Part shown: piece by piece, positions 1-8,775 of the stretch
How positions within the stretch are numbered: the stretch's first letter is position 1
Layout: each line of letters starts with the position of its first letter
NCBI GenBank assembly: GCA_031398915.1
Contig: JANNOG010000088.1
Coordinates: forward strand, 1-64,000
DNA length: 64,000 bases
Source of the DNA: JANNOG01 sp031398915
GTDB lineage: Bacteria > Actinomycetota > Actinomycetes > Actinomycetales > JBBAYJ01
Reading direction: 5' to 3'
Notes under the pieces: generated by a model
What the model saw: the letters and a program-made list of their open reading frames with translations, nothing else
Told to the model about the DNA's origin: nothing
Databases searched by the model: none
Made by a program: the position numbers and the translations under genes

Positions 1-170
1 CGTGGACCGGCTCGACGTGGACCGGCTCGACATGGACCGGCTCGACATGGACCGGCTCGACATGGACCGGCTCGACATGGACCGGCTCGACGTGGACCGG
101 CTCGACGTGGACCGGCTCGACGTGGACTGGCTCGACGTGGACCGGCTCGACGTGGACCGGTTCGATGTGG
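1..170. repeat. 15-bp tandem repeat, about 11 units
   Basis: The unit cgtggaccggctcga repeats head to tail from the window edge to about position 170. Units differ mainly by gtg/atg exchange, and the last two decay (ggttcgatgtgg). The period is a multiple of three, so one plus-strand frame stays open and reads D-R-L-D-V/M. The array probably continues to the left of the window. It is not CRISPR-like because there are no spacers. Confidence 0.9.
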
Positions 171-196
171 ACGTAAGGGCGACACTCGGGGTGTGA
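2..196 (+). CDS. 3' end of a repeat-encoded ORF (D-R-L-D-V/M repeats), partial
   Basis: An open frame runs through the 15-bp array and stops with TGA at 194-196. It encodes about eleven DRLDV/DRLDM pentamers followed by the tail VRATLGV. The true start is probably left of the window, so the GTG at position 2 is only the first start-like codon visible. The pattern does not fit the A(D/N)LXX rule of pentapeptide-repeat proteins, because arginine rather than D/N precedes the leucine. It could be a charged low-complexity tail of a real protein, or a non-coding minisatellite that stays open by chance. The function is unknown. Confidence 0.3.
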   Translation: MDRLDVDRLDMDRLDMDRLDMDRLDMDRLDVDRLDVDRLDVDWLDVDRLDVDRFDVDVRATLGV

Positions 197-203
197 TGGG
201 TGC

Positions 204-2720
204 GTGCCACAACGTCGCCTGCCGCTGAGGGGGCCGACGCCAGCCGTTCTTGCGCTGGCGTTGGCCCTGCTAGGGCTGGCTACGGTGCTCATGATCGGCA
301 TGCCGATGCCCCGCGAAGCGCTTCGAGACGCCGGACCATTGGCGCCTCTCCTGCTTGTTTCAGCCTTCTTCGTCGCCGAGCGCTTCGTTTTCAATATGGA
401 ATATCGTGAACAGGGGATAACCTTCTCCCTGGACGAGATAGTGGTAGCGTTCGCCCTTGTCTTCGTCAATCCCTATGTGGCGATAGTGGCCCGAGTGGCG
501 GGTGCTGCTCCGGCCATGCTGATGAGCAAACGTGGCGCACCCGTCAAGCTCGCATTCAACATATCGCTCTTGTGTGCCGAGACCGCTGTTTCCGCTTGGC
601 TCATGCGCCAGGGAACCCTCCTGTTCGGTGACTCGTCATCGGTTCTCCTGCTGTGCGTTGTGCCCGCTGTATTCGTCGGCTCGGCACTCGGTGGCCTGAT
701 GATCATGCTGGCGATAGGGTTCTACGAACGAGACACATGGGATCGAATCCGATCGTCACTGGGTCAAGGGGCCATCCTCTACTCGTTGGGTGCGGCTCTC
801 GGGGCGACCAGCGTCGGGCCGTCACTCATCAGCCCCTATCTGTTCTTTCTTCCGATTCTCCCGAGTGCTGTGGTGTGGCGATTGATGCGGTCTCAGGGGG
901 ACCTGGCGCAACGTCATCGAGACCTCACCGAGATGCACGCGTTCACGCGTGCAGTTGGCAAATACCTCGCTTTACCAGACCTGATGGAGGCGGCGCAAGC
1001 GCAGGCGAGACGCCTGCTTCGAGCCGAACACGCACTTCTTGTGGTTTTCGATCACAGTGTGCCCTCGGCGATCTCCAGGTCGTCGTCCTCGCCTGATATC
1101 GGGTATCCAGTGTCACCCACGGATCAGGACTGGCGGGATGTGCTCGAGGCGGACGGCCCGGTCCGGTTACCGTTCAGGGATGGTGTTCACGCAACTCCAT
1201 TCATGTCTCACACCGGGTGGACCGAGGCCTTGGCCGCGCCGATCCGCGACTCCCAGGGACTCCTCGGGGTTCTCGTGGTCGCGAACCGACAAGGGACCCT
1301 CAATAGATTCTCGAACGACGACATCTCCCGAATGGCGCCGCTGACAGATCAACTGGCGTCGAGCCTGCGAAAGAGCCTGCTCCATACCGGGATGGAGCGC
1401 GATGCCACCCACGATCGCCTCACGGGTCTACCCAACCGGGCCGTGTTCGAGCGGTTGGTGGCCGAGGCGATGGCAGCGGGTGCTCCAGCGGCGGTCTACC
1501 TTCTCGACCTCGACCGGTTCAAGGAGGTCAACGACGGGTTGGGACATCACGTCGGTGACTTGTTGCTCAAGCGGTTTGCGGATCGGGTCTCCGGCGGGCT
1601 GGGGCCGGATGACGTCCTGGCGCGACTGGCCGGTGACGAGTTCGCGGTCCTCAGCCGGGGCGCCGACGCCACCCGCGCGGCATCACTCGGTGAGCGCCTC
1701 ACCGAGCGCGCCCGGCACACGTTCGATCTGGCGGAACTCTCGGTCGCCGTCGCGTGCAGTGTCGGGCTCGCCGTCGCTCCCGATGACGGTACCGACTCGG
1801 CGACCCTGCTGCGCCGTGCCGACCTGGCCATGTACCAGGCGAAGGCACGCAGTTCCGGGTTCGAGCAGTACACCGCGGACATGGATTCGGACAGCGCCGA
1901 CCGCCTGGAGCTGCTGCGCGATCTGCGGGTCGCTGTCACCGAGCGCCAATTCGATCTCTTCTTCCAGCCCAAGGTCGATCTGCAGAGTCGCCAGGTCGTC
2001 GGTGCCGAATCCCTGGTCCGATGGCACCACCCGGTTCGAGGGTTGTTCGACGCCGAAGGCTTCATTCACCTGGCCGAGCAGACGGACCTCATCCACCAGA
2101 TCACCGAGTACGTCATGGAAGAGGCCCTCGCGGCAGCGGCGATGTGGCACTACCGGGGATGGCGAATCGGCGTGGCGGTCAACATGTCAGCGCGCAGCCT
2201 GCTGGACGAGTCATTGGTCGAACGGGTCGCCGCGCGATTGGAACGCCATGGTGTCGAACCCGCACTGTTGACCATCGAGATCACCGAGACCTCCGTCATG
2301 ATGGATGCCACTCGATCAATTGCCTCCCTCGAGCGGCTCCGCGGATTGGGCGTGAAACTGTCGGTCGACGACTTCGGGACCGGTTACGCATCGCTGACCT
2401 ATTTGAGGCGTTTACCGGTGAGCGAGCTGAAGATCGACCGCGCGTTCATCGCCGGTATGTTGACCGACCCACACGACCAGATCATCGTGCGCTCGACCAT
2501 CGATCTGGGTCGTCACCTCGGGCTGACCGTCGTCGCCGAGGGTGTCGAGAACGACCTCATAGCCCATAAGCTCAAAGATCTCGGTTGCGACATCGGCCAG
2601 GGCATCGGGTTTGCGCGGCCACTGCCACTGGCCGAGTTCCATGCCTGGGTAGCCACCCATGGTCACCTGGGTACCCGGACCACCGACGCGATCACACCGG
2701 AGCGCCGGGCAACCGCGTGA
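204..2720 (+). CDS. Membrane-bound GAF-GGDEF-EAL cyclic-di-GMP signalling protein
   Basis: This is an 838-aa protein. Residues 1-230 are hydrophobic with several membrane segments and form a MASE-like sensor. A GAF-like region follows (about 240-390), then a GGDEF domain whose signature reads AGDEF near residue 475, then an EAL domain. The EAL signature is ESLVRW near residue 600, with NMSARS, EITE, DDFGTGYAS near 721 and VVAEGVE near 778. AGDEF is often tolerated in active diguanylate cyclases, and the metal-binding acidic residues of EAL look intact, so it may both make and degrade c-di-GMP. The start is a GTG just after the stop of the repeat ORF, with a weak ribosome site. It faces the CHAD gene across a hairpin. 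A link to the nearby pilus locus is plausible but is inference only. Confidence 0.9.
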   Translation: MPQRRLPLRGPTPAVLALALALLGLATVLMIGMPMPREALRDAGPLAPLLLVSAFFVAERFVFNMEYREQGITFSLDEIVVAFALVFVNPYVAIVARVAGAAPAMLMSKRGAPVKLAFNISLLCAETAVSAWLMRQGTLLFGDSSSVLLLCVVPAVFVGSALGGLMIMLAIGFYERDTWDRIRSSLGQGAILYSLGAALGATSVGPSLISPYLFFLPILPSAVVWRLMRSQGDLAQRHRDLTEMHAFTRAVGKYLALPDLMEAAQAQARRLLRAEHALLVVFDHSVPSAISRSSSSPDIGYPVSPTDQDWRDVLEADGPVRLPFRDGVHATPFMSHTGWTEALAAPIRDSQGLLGVLVVANRQGTLNRFSNDDISRMAPLTDQLASSLRKSLLHTGMERDATHDRLTGLPNRAVFERLVAEAMAAGAPAAVYLLDLDRFKEVNDGLGHHVGDLLLKRFADRVSGGLGPDDVLARLAGDEFAVLSRGADATRAASLGERLTERARHTFDLAELSVAVACSVGLAVAPDDGTDSATLLRRADLAMYQAKARSSGFEQYTADMDSDSADRLELLRDLRVAVTERQFDLFFQPKVDLQSRQVVGAESLVRWHHPVRGLFDAEGFIHLAEQTDLIHQITEYVMEEALAAAAMWHYRGWRIGVAVNMSARSLLDESLVERVAARLERHGVEPALLTIEITETSVMMDATRSIASLERLRGLGVKLSVDDFGTGYASLTYLRRLPVSELKIDRAFIAGMLTDPHDQIIVRSTIDLGRHLGLTVVAEGVENDLIAHKLKDLGCDIGQGIGFARPLPLAEFHAWVATHGHLGTRTTDAITPERRATA

Positions 2721-2722
2721 CC

Positions 2723-2754
2723 AGCACCGGCACTGCCACCCGCGAGCCGGTGCT
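2723..2754. terminator. Hairpin between convergent genes
   Basis: The 9-bp perfect inverted repeat AGCACCGGC / GCCGGTGCT has a 14-nt loop. It sits between the stop of the GGDEF-EAL gene and the stop of the convergent CHAD gene, overlapping the latter. There is no U-tract, which is common for actinobacterial terminators. It probably serves both directions. Confidence 0.5.
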
Positions 2755-3673
2755 AGAGGTGGGTGACTGCCGCCAGTGCCCGCTCCAGCGCAACCGGGTA
2801 GTCGGCCTCGGCGATGTCCGCGCGGGCCTGCTCGCGACCCAGGAGGAGGCCGAACGTGAACCCGTTCTCGCCCGCTCCGTGCGCTCGGGCGCCCATCCCG
2901 CGCAGGGCATGCTGAGCGATGACGGCATCCTGATGGCGGCCCAGCACGGACTGGACCTGCTTCATCCCCACTGCCACGTCGCGAGCCGCGGGACCGAGCG
3001 CGCCCATCGTCGCCTCTGCGGTGTAGCGCGCCCGCTTGGTGCTCTTCCGGACGGCATGCAGGGTCGGGACCCGCTGGGCGGGCGCCGCGACGTCGACGGC
3101 GTGGTCGGCTGCCTCGACGCCTCGAACCGCCTTTCGCAGCCGCTTGACCAGAATGGTCGTAGGTGGTCGGGCCGCCACGCGGGTCAACGGTGGCGACTCG
3201 CGAAACGCCACCAGCTGCTCGCACAGTCGACGGAAGCGCGCGACGTCGAGGTCGGTGGCGGGCGCTGCCTGCGCCGCCGCGCGGGCCATTTCGGCCTGGA
3301 TGCGAGCCGCCACCGGTCCCAGCACCAAGTCACCGGGTAGTGCCCGGACATCGCGGAGAAGACGTTCGCGCAGGACGTCGGCATCGCGCGCCGCCGACAA
3401 CGCGGTCCCCAACCAGCGCAGCTCACGTCGCAGCTCCTGGCCCGCGACCGGATCGAACAGCGGTGCGAAACCGGCCAGACAGCTGCGAATGCGCCGAGCG
3501 GCGATCCGCGTCCGCCGTACCGCATCGTCCCGGCCGGACAACAGGTCGGCGTCGAGAACGGTGTCCACCTGCGTGCTGATGTAGGCAAGCACGACGTCGC
3601 CCGCGGTGGGCAGGGTGGGCGTCGGGCAGCTGGTTGCAGCGTTGATGGGGGAGTCGTCGTCTCGGTGGGCCAT
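2753..3673 (-). CDS. CHAD domain protein
   Basis: This 306-aa protein is all-helical and rich in histidine, arginine and lysine. Typical CHAD elements are visible: an N-terminal helix carrying VRRTRIAARRIRS (the conserved basic face), a second repeat with LHAVRKSTKRARYTAE, and a C-terminal LGRHQDAVIAQ. CHAD domains bind inorganic polyphosphate and are often found with polyphosphate granules or with CYTH phosphatases. No CYTH domain is fused here and none is adjacent, so the role is presumably polyphosphate binding. The ATG at 3673 is the first sensible start after a charged intergenic stretch. It is transcribed toward the GGDEF-EAL gene and has no obvious operon partner. Confidence 0.88.
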   Translation of the reverse strand: MAHRDDDSPINAATSCPTPTLPTAGDVVLAYISTQVDTVLDADLLSGRDDAVRRTRIAARRIRSCLAGFAPLFDPVAGQELRRELRWLGTALSAARDADVLRERLLRDVRALPGDLVLGPVAARIQAEMARAAAQAAPATDLDVARFRRLCEQLVAFRESPPLTRVAARPPTTILVKRLRKAVRGVEAADHAVDVAAPAQRVPTLHAVRKSTKRARYTAEATMGALGPAARDVAVGMKQVQSVLGRHQDAVIAQHALRGMGARAHGAGENGFTFGLLLGREQARADIAEADYPVALERALAAVTHL

Positions 3674-3728
3674 GCCTCAGGGTGCCTCACCCGTGGCTGA
3701 TCTCGACAATTGCCGTTGAGCCGAGGGG

Positions 3729-4682
3729 TCAGCCGCGGGTGACCACGACCTGGCTCTCACCGACGCGCAGCTGGGTCGACGTGGCCAGGTCCAGGTAGAT
3801 GGTGCCGCTCTGATCGGTGGTGGACGTCCACGAGACCCTCCAGTAACTGGTGGCCGTGACCGTGTAGGCCCCGCCGGCGTGCGCCGAACTGCTGCGGCGG
3901 TAGGTGTGCCCACAGGTTGGACTTGGCTCGGCGCCGGACGCGGATGAGTAGGCCGTGCCGAGACCACATGTCACCTGGGTTCCGTCGCCCATGTTCCACG
4001 ACACGCGCTCAACCTGGGCGCGGGCGGTCACGCTGACCGATCCCGCCGCCGCGGTCTCGGTTGCCTGCCAGGTTCCCTCACGTGGGTCGGCCACCCACAT
4101 GTGAACGGGCAGTCCCACCAGCGCCAAGCCGGTTGGCGGAGGCGCGAGGCCGATGTCGATGGGACGCAGGTCCATCTGTTCGATCGCGGTCCGAGCGAGA
4201 ACCTCAGGATCGATGTAGTCGGCCACTGTCGTGCCCGCGTCCAACCACCGATAGAAGCCCTGCGCCGGTATGCCCGTGGCGCCACCGTCCAGATAGTTGA
4301 ACGGGATGCACCGGTGCAAGGTCTCGCCCGGGTGTGCGGCGATGGTCTCGGGTGGGAAGCCGGCCCGGACCGGATCCACCGGCTGCGGGTCGATATGGCA
4401 GCCGAAACGGCTACTCCAGTACGAGCCGTCCAGCGAGCAGGGGATGGTCTGCCCAGCAGAGGTGCATTGCCGCGCTGGTCGGCTCGGTGCGGGTTGCGGC
4501 GCAGCGCCGTTACCGGGTGCGCCCGTGCTGCCAGGGCGACCAGGGTCGTTGGCCCGCACCTGACAGTCGCCGTAGGACGTGCAAGTCGTGCGACTTGGCG
4601 GTGGTTCAGCTGCGACTGACGTAGGAATGGCACCGAACATGATCAGGACGGACGCCGTGCACAGTGTTATCCCAATACGCAC
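3729..4682 (-). CDS. Secreted protein of unknown function, PKD-like C-terminus, last gene of the pilus locus
   Basis: This 317-aa exported protein has a signal peptide of about 25 residues with the hydrophobic core ITLCTASVLIMFGA, ending near SVAAEP. A Pro-rich linker and several cysteines follow. The C-terminal half resembles a PKD or Ig-like beta domain, with VSWNMGDGTQVTCG and TCGHTYRRSS patterns. I place the start at the GTG at 4682, which has a strong GAGGAGG site upstream and overlaps the end of the preceding lipoprotein gene by 16 bp. Similar secreted proteins often sit in actinobacterial Tad or secretion clusters. An envelope or pilus-accessory role is inferred from position only. Confidence 0.65.
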   Translation of the reverse strand: MRIGITLCTASVLIMFGAIPTSVAAEPPPSRTTCTSYGDCQVRANDPGRPGSTGAPGNGAAPQPAPSRPARQCTSAGQTIPCSLDGSYWSSRFGCHIDPQPVDPVRAGFPPETIAAHPGETLHRCIPFNYLDGGATGIPAQGFYRWLDAGTTVADYIDPEVLARTAIEQMDLRPIDIGLAPPPTGLALVGLPVHMWVADPREGTWQATETAAAGSVSVTARAQVERVSWNMGDGTQVTCGLGTAYSSASGAEPSPTCGHTYRRSSSAHAGGAYTVTATSYWRVSWTSTTDQSGTIYLDLATSTQLRVGESQVVVTRG

Positions 4683-5317
4683 GTCTCTGCCTCCTCGGTG
4701 ATTCGGTCGACTACGTACCAACGAACGATTCCATCGTTGAGGGGGTTGGCTTGACGGACCATCGACACGTCATCCACGTAAAAGTCCGGGATGTTGGAAG
4801 GCTTGAGGGACTGGCCTGCTGCGTCGAGGTAGTCAGCTTGCCTGACGTCGGTGCAGGCTCTTACCTCAGCAACACCCGCCTCATCGTCAAGTGAGGCGAT
4901 CTCTGCAGAGACGACGACGGGTGACCCCACAGTCTCGACTGCCCCCTGCTCCCAAATCGTCATGGGTATCGCGTGATCGAATTCGCGCGCGAAGTCCATG
5001 GCAACGGCATCCAGAATCCGGTCGGTCTCGGACGTACCCGCGAACACCCCCGCGGCCGCCGCCTCGGCAATGCTCACATCGATGAATCTCTCGGATTCTG
5101 TGACGTACTCGCGATAGGCCGCCAAGACCTCGGCCTCGACGTCGGCGTCGACGCTCGCTTCGGCGGGCGACGGCGCGGCAGCAGACTCGGGACCGTCGGG
5201 CACCGCATCCGAGGCGAAGTCGACGACGTCGTCGGCCCGCCCCGCGTCGCCGCATCCCACCAGTGCCCCGCCGAGCACGAGTGAGGTAAGCCCGGCCATC
5301 ATTCGTGCCCGCCTCAC
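4667..5317 (-). CDS. Putative lipoprotein in the pilus locus
   Basis: This 216-aa protein begins V-R-R-A-R followed by a short hydrophobic segment and the lipobox LVGC, as expected for a diacylglyceryl-anchored lipoprotein. An acidic Ser/Pro/Ala-rich linker follows, then a domain of about 150 residues with AAYREYVTESERFIDVSIAE and a C-terminal stretch IVRWYVVDRI. That layout resembles the small alpha+beta domains (NTF2-like) of many actinobacterial lipoproteins, but no named family is recognised. The GTG start lies in a GTGA overlap with the stop of the LysM-BTAD gene, so translation is probably coupled. Its location implies an envelope role linked to the pilus locus. Confidence 0.65.
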   Translation of the reverse strand: MRRARMMAGLTSLVLGGALVGCGDAGRADDVVDFASDAVPDGPESAAAPSPAEASVDADVEAEVLAAYREYVTESERFIDVSIAEAAAAGVFAGTSETDRILDAVAMDFAREFDHAIPMTIWEQGAVETVGSPVVVSAEIASLDDEAGVAEVRACTDVRQADYLDAAGQSLKPSNIPDFYVDDVSMVRQANPLNDGIVRWYVVDRITEEAETCVLG

Positions 5318-8300
5318 CGAACGGCCGCGCGTTCGGACTCTGTCGCGCTGCCCAGCCTGACGACCAGGGCCTCGGTGGCCGGATCGAGGTCCAGGCCGGA
5401 ATCGTCGGCCCACGAATGGATGTGGGCCACGAGCGACGCCACCGTGCCGTGCGCCCCGGCCGCGCTCTCGACTCGCAGGGCATCGCGCCACAGCATCTCG
5501 GCACCGGGATCTGCGCGTCGGCCCGCCGAGACGGCCCAGCGAGCCTCCGCCAGGTCGCCGCGAGCCAGTGCCCGATTGGCGACACTGTGGGCGACGTCGA
5601 CGATCGAGGCGATCATCTCTTCGCGCAGTGGCTCGGCCCATGCGTAGTGGCGCTGCACGACAGCCACGAATGGCGCGTCGGTGACAAGCTCGAGTGCCTG
5701 CACCAACGAGTCGGCGGCGGTGCGTTCCGGGTCCGCGCCGACCAGTGACCGCCACGCCTCCCAATCCGTGGCAACCTCGGCATCGAGTTGGTAGACCGCA
5801 ACGCCACCCACCGTGGCGCGCCGCAGGAAGGTCCGGCCGTCCGCGGCAGTTCCCAGCCAGCGCCGGGCCCGACTCACCAGGGCGTGCAGGGTGGCGTCCG
5901 CGAGACGGTGGTTCGGTGAGAGCGCCTCGGCCAGCTGATCGCGGGTGCGCCCGGCGCGGTGCGTCGCCAGCACGGCGAGCAGGGCCAGAGTGCGAGCGGT
6001 GTGGGTCCCCGGCTCTGGCCCGCCGGCGCCCTCCAGGACGACCGGGCCGATGATCCGGAGTCGAGGAGCATCGAGTGGTACTGGGGGTGGCAATACCGGC
6101 GCCACACTCGCTCGCCTGGTCGTCGGTTGAGTCGGCCCGGGTTCGTCCACGGTCATCGCTGCGGTTGGCACGACGATGGATGCCGGATGTGCGGGTCGAT
6201 CGTCGCCGGGTGCGGGTGCGGGTGCGGGTGCGGGTGCGGGTGCGGGTGCGGGTGCGGGTGCGGGTGCGGGCGTGGGCGTGGGCGTGGGCGCTGGCAAGGG
6301 CGCGGGCGCAGGCGCAGGGATCGTCGGGTGAGACGCCCGGCTCATCGCCTGCAGCAGCGAGTGGAGCGCATCCACCCCCAGCGACTGCGGTAGCAATGGG
6401 ACGTCGACCGGGCGCAAGACCGCCTCGCCGGTCCCGCCCTGGTCACCCGCGGCGTGATCCAGAATCCACATCGCCATGTCCTCCAGTGGTCGCTGCTCGA
6501 CACCCGCAATATCGAGGTCGCGGGTCAGTACGACGCTCACCCCGGCGCGGCGATCGGCCAGATCGATGAGTGCGCGTTCGTCTTCGGGGTCGATCCCACC
6601 GAGCACGACGACCACCTCGTAATCCCAATCGCCGCCGAAGCCGTCCGAGTCTCGCCAGCGCGCCTCGGCCAGTCGGGCGCCTCCCGACAGGCTCAGCTGT
6701 GCCGCCGTTGCCTCGACCCGGGCTCGAGCATCCACCAGCAGTCGCCGGATGCCGACGCTTCTCACCCGACCGCTGGGCAGCGCCGCAATCAGTTCCGGTT
6801 CGGCACCGACCAGGCTGACTTGGACATCCCCAGACCACACGCTGGTCGCCAATTCAGCCGCGAGGGCTCGCGCCGTGTCGCCGGGACGCCCGTGGCGTCC
6901 CGCGATGCCCAACACACCGAGTTCGTCCACGTCAACCAGCAGGTGCGAGTTCGGGCTGTCGTGGCCGACGGTGACGAGGGTGGGGTAGGGCGCGTACGCC
7001 TCGCCCGGCACGGCTGGTCGTTCGGTCAGGGGGTCGCCGGGGGCCGCGGCCAGGACAGTCGCGGGCAGGGGGCGCGACCAGCTGGTGCCACCGGGTTCGA
7101 CCGGTTGCCAGGGCGATGGCAGGCTCGCCGCCTCGGCGAGGTACACCTCGACGACGGCCGGGTCCAGACGTACCGCCCGGATTCGAGGCAGCGGGGTGTC
7201 GGTGGTGCGGCAGGCGATGGCCAGGTCGGCGAGAACGAGGGCGAGGGCGTCGGGTCTGACGTCGGCGGCGACCTCACGCAGCTGGGCTTCGGCCAACAGT
7301 GCGGCGCCGACTGGCATGGGCAGCCGTTGCCCAGCCCTGCGATGGGCGCGCTGACGGCCTCGGCGGACTGCCAAGGCGCCGAGCACAGCCGCAGCCAGGA
7401 GGGCGCCGATCCCCGTAGCCGTCCGCAACGCACTGGCCTCCTCTTGGTCCAGGGCCACGGACTCTGCCGATTCCGGCGTGGCGAGGGTCGCGTCGAGCGC
7501 TGTCGGCGACTGCTGGCCGGACACCGCCTCTCGCTCGGCAGCCCCCCCGTCGTCGCTGCCGGCGCCTTGGCCGCCCGCGTCACTGCCGACGCCTTGGCTG
7601 CTGCCGTCGTCGCTGCCGGCGCCTTGGCCGCCCGCGTCACTGCCGACGCCCTGGCCTGGTCCGTCCAATGTGACCGACGCCGGCGGGGTCGGCTGTGTCG
7701 TCACCGTCGGGTCGGGGTCAGGTGGCGGCGCCTCGATCGGGGCCGGGGCCGGGGCGGCGATCGGGTTGTCCGCCACGGGTATCGCCACCGTCCATCCGGG
7801 GTGAATCAGGTCGGGGTCCACCAGACGTCGACCGTCCGGCTGCAGGATCTCGGCGCTCGCAGCAGCGATCTCGGGATAACGCTGCGGGTCCCCGAGGGTC
7901 TGTTGCGCGATGGCGGACAACGTGTCACCCGCGACCACGGTGTGGACCTGCCCCGAGTGTGGTGCATCCTCGGCGTCGACGCCCTCCGCGTCGTCGGTCC
8001 CGGATGAGGCGGGCAGGACCAGGGACCACCCCGGTTGCAGCACGTGGTCCGTGCCCAGTGACCCACCTGTGCGCTGTTCGCGACCGTAGTTCGCTGCAGC
8101 CAATTCGCGCCATTGCAGGCCGTTGCCCAGGTGTGCCTCGGCCAACCGCCACAGCGTGTCGCCGTCGGCGACGACGACCACCGGGAGCAGCACCGGCGGT
8201 CGGTTGGCGATCGCCTCCGCCAGCCGCGCATCGTCGGGCGCGGCATTTCGGGTGACCGGGCGGATCGCGAATGGCGGCGAGGGCCGACTCGTGCTCGCCG

Positions 8301-8775
8301 CACCCGAGGCGGCCTCGGCGATGAGGCTCGGATCGGCGATGGCCACGCGTGAGGCCAGGGGTGCGGTTGCTGACGCGGGTCCGACACCGTGGGACCCAGG
8401 CCCCGCCGGGGCGGCCGCCGCATGTGCGGCGACGGGTGCCGACGCCATCAGGGCGGCCGCGACCAGCCCGGCCACGATTCGCTGTTGCAGCCCCAGACCA
8501 GGCAGTCGTACGGGTGACGAACCGCGAGCGCGCGACACCGCCTCGACGACGACGGCGGCCGCGAAGCTCGCCCACCCCAACCACCCGGCGAGGCGCAACA
8601 CGGCGAGCACCAGCGACCCGTCGTCCGGGTCGGTCAGCAGACGCTGCCATGCCTGCGGTGACGTCGACCCCGGTGGCAGGGGTGAACCGCCGACGAGCCA
8701 CAGCGCCACAGGTACGCCGAACAGCAGGACGACGAGGACCAGCAGGGCACCGAGGCCCCGGACCACCCGGATCAC
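5314..8775 (-). CDS. Membrane protein with extracytoplasmic LysM repeats and a cytoplasmic SARP/BTAD-like regulator region
   Basis: This is an 1153-aa protein. Three hydrophobic segments lie in residues 1-120. Two LysM motifs follow at about 198-245 (VVVADGDTLWRLAEAHLG) and 277-325 (HTVVAGDTLSAIAQQTLG). After a Gly/Ser/Asp linker comes one more membrane segment near 450-470. The cytoplasmic part holds a poorly defined alpha/beta region (about 480-800), a Pro-Ala linker (about 828-858), a winged-helix-like unit (about 905-1000) and a BTAD-type TPR region (about 1010-1145). LysM binds peptidoglycan, while SARP-type wHTH plus BTAD normally activates transcription. The topology therefore suggests sensing of the cell wall or pilus, but DNA binding is unproven. 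It starts in a GTGA overlap with the TadG-like gene. Confidence 0.8.
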   Translation of the reverse strand: MIRVVRGLGALLVLVVLLFGVPVALWLVGGSPLPPGSTSPQAWQRLLTDPDDGSLVLAVLRLAGWLGWASFAAAVVVEAVSRARGSSPVRLPGLGLQQRIVAGLVAAALMASAPVAAHAAAAPAGPGSHGVGPASATAPLASRVAIADPSLIAEAASGAASTSRPSPPFAIRPVTRNAAPDDARLAEAIANRPPVLLPVVVVADGDTLWRLAEAHLGNGLQWRELAAANYGREQRTGGSLGTDHVLQPGWSLVLPASSGTDDAEGVDAEDAPHSGQVHTVVAGDTLSAIAQQTLGDPQRYPEIAAASAEILQPDGRRLVDPDLIHPGWTVAIPVADNPIAAPAPAPIEAPPPDPDPTVTTQPTPPASVTLDGPGQGVGSDAGGQGAGSDDGSSQGVGSDAGGQGAGSDDGGAAEREAVSGQQSPTALDATLATPESAESVALDQEEASALRTATGIGALLAAAVLGALAVRRGRQRAHRRAGQRLPMPVGAALLAEAQLREVAADVRPDALALVLADLAIACRTTDTPLPRIRAVRLDPAVVEVYLAEAASLPSPWQPVEPGGTSWSRPLPATVLAAAPGDPLTERPAVPGEAYAPYPTLVTVGHDSPNSHLLVDVDELGVLGIAGRHGRPGDTARALAAELATSVWSGDVQVSLVGAEPELIAALPSGRVRSVGIRRLLVDARARVEATAAQLSLSGGARLAEARWRDSDGFGGDWDYEVVVVLGGIDPEDERALIDLADRRAGVSVVLTRDLDIAGVEQRPLEDMAMWILDHAAGDQGGTGEAVLRPVDVPLLPQSLGVDALHSLLQAMSRASHPTIPAPAPAPLPAPTPTPTPAPAPAPAPAPAPAPAPAPAPGDDRPAHPASIVVPTAAMTVDEPGPTQPTTRRASVAPVLPPPVPLDAPRLRIIGPVVLEGAGGPEPGTHTARTLALLAVLATHRAGRTRDQLAEALSPNHRLADATLHALVSRARRWLGTAADGRTFLRRATVGGVAVYQLDAEVATDWEAWRSLVGADPERTAADSLVQALELVTDAPFVAVVQRHYAWAEPLREEMIASIVDVAHSVANRALARGDLAEARWAVSAGRRADPGAEMLWRDALRVESAAGAHGTVASLVAHIHSWADDSGLDLDPATEALVVRLGSATESERAAVR
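6208..6291. repeat. Hexanucleotide repeat encoding a Pro-Ala linker
   Basis: About ten copies of ggtgcg are followed by cgtggg variants inside the LysM-BTAD gene. On the minus strand they encode (Pro-Ala)n and then Pro-Thr repeats that form an extended spacer. A 6-bp unit changes length without changing frame, so copy-number variation would alter the linker length only. Confidence 0.9.
7547..7650. repeat. Direct repeat of 47 bp (two identical copies)
   Basis: Two identical 47-bp copies lie at 7547-7593 and 7604-7650 within the LysM-BTAD gene. They encode repeated GVGSDAGGQGAGSDDG units in the flexible region between the second LysM and the last membrane segment. The exact identity suggests a recent duplication. 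Confidence 0.85.

Noticed and set aside
1..170. CRISPR array
   Set aside because: Units are contiguous without spacers and no cas genes are present.
2..196. Pentapeptide-repeat protein
   Set aside because: The five-residue unit D-R-L-D-V/M lacks the A(D/N)LXX pattern required for the right-handed quadrilateral helix.
6208..6291. Phase-variation tract
   Set aside because: The repeat unit is six bases, so slippage preserves the reading frame and cannot switch the gene off.
6454..8007. A 517-codon open frame on the plus strand inside the LysM-BTAD gene
   Set aside because: It is an antisense shadow caused by high GC; its translation has no domain features and the minus-strand gene is clearly coding.
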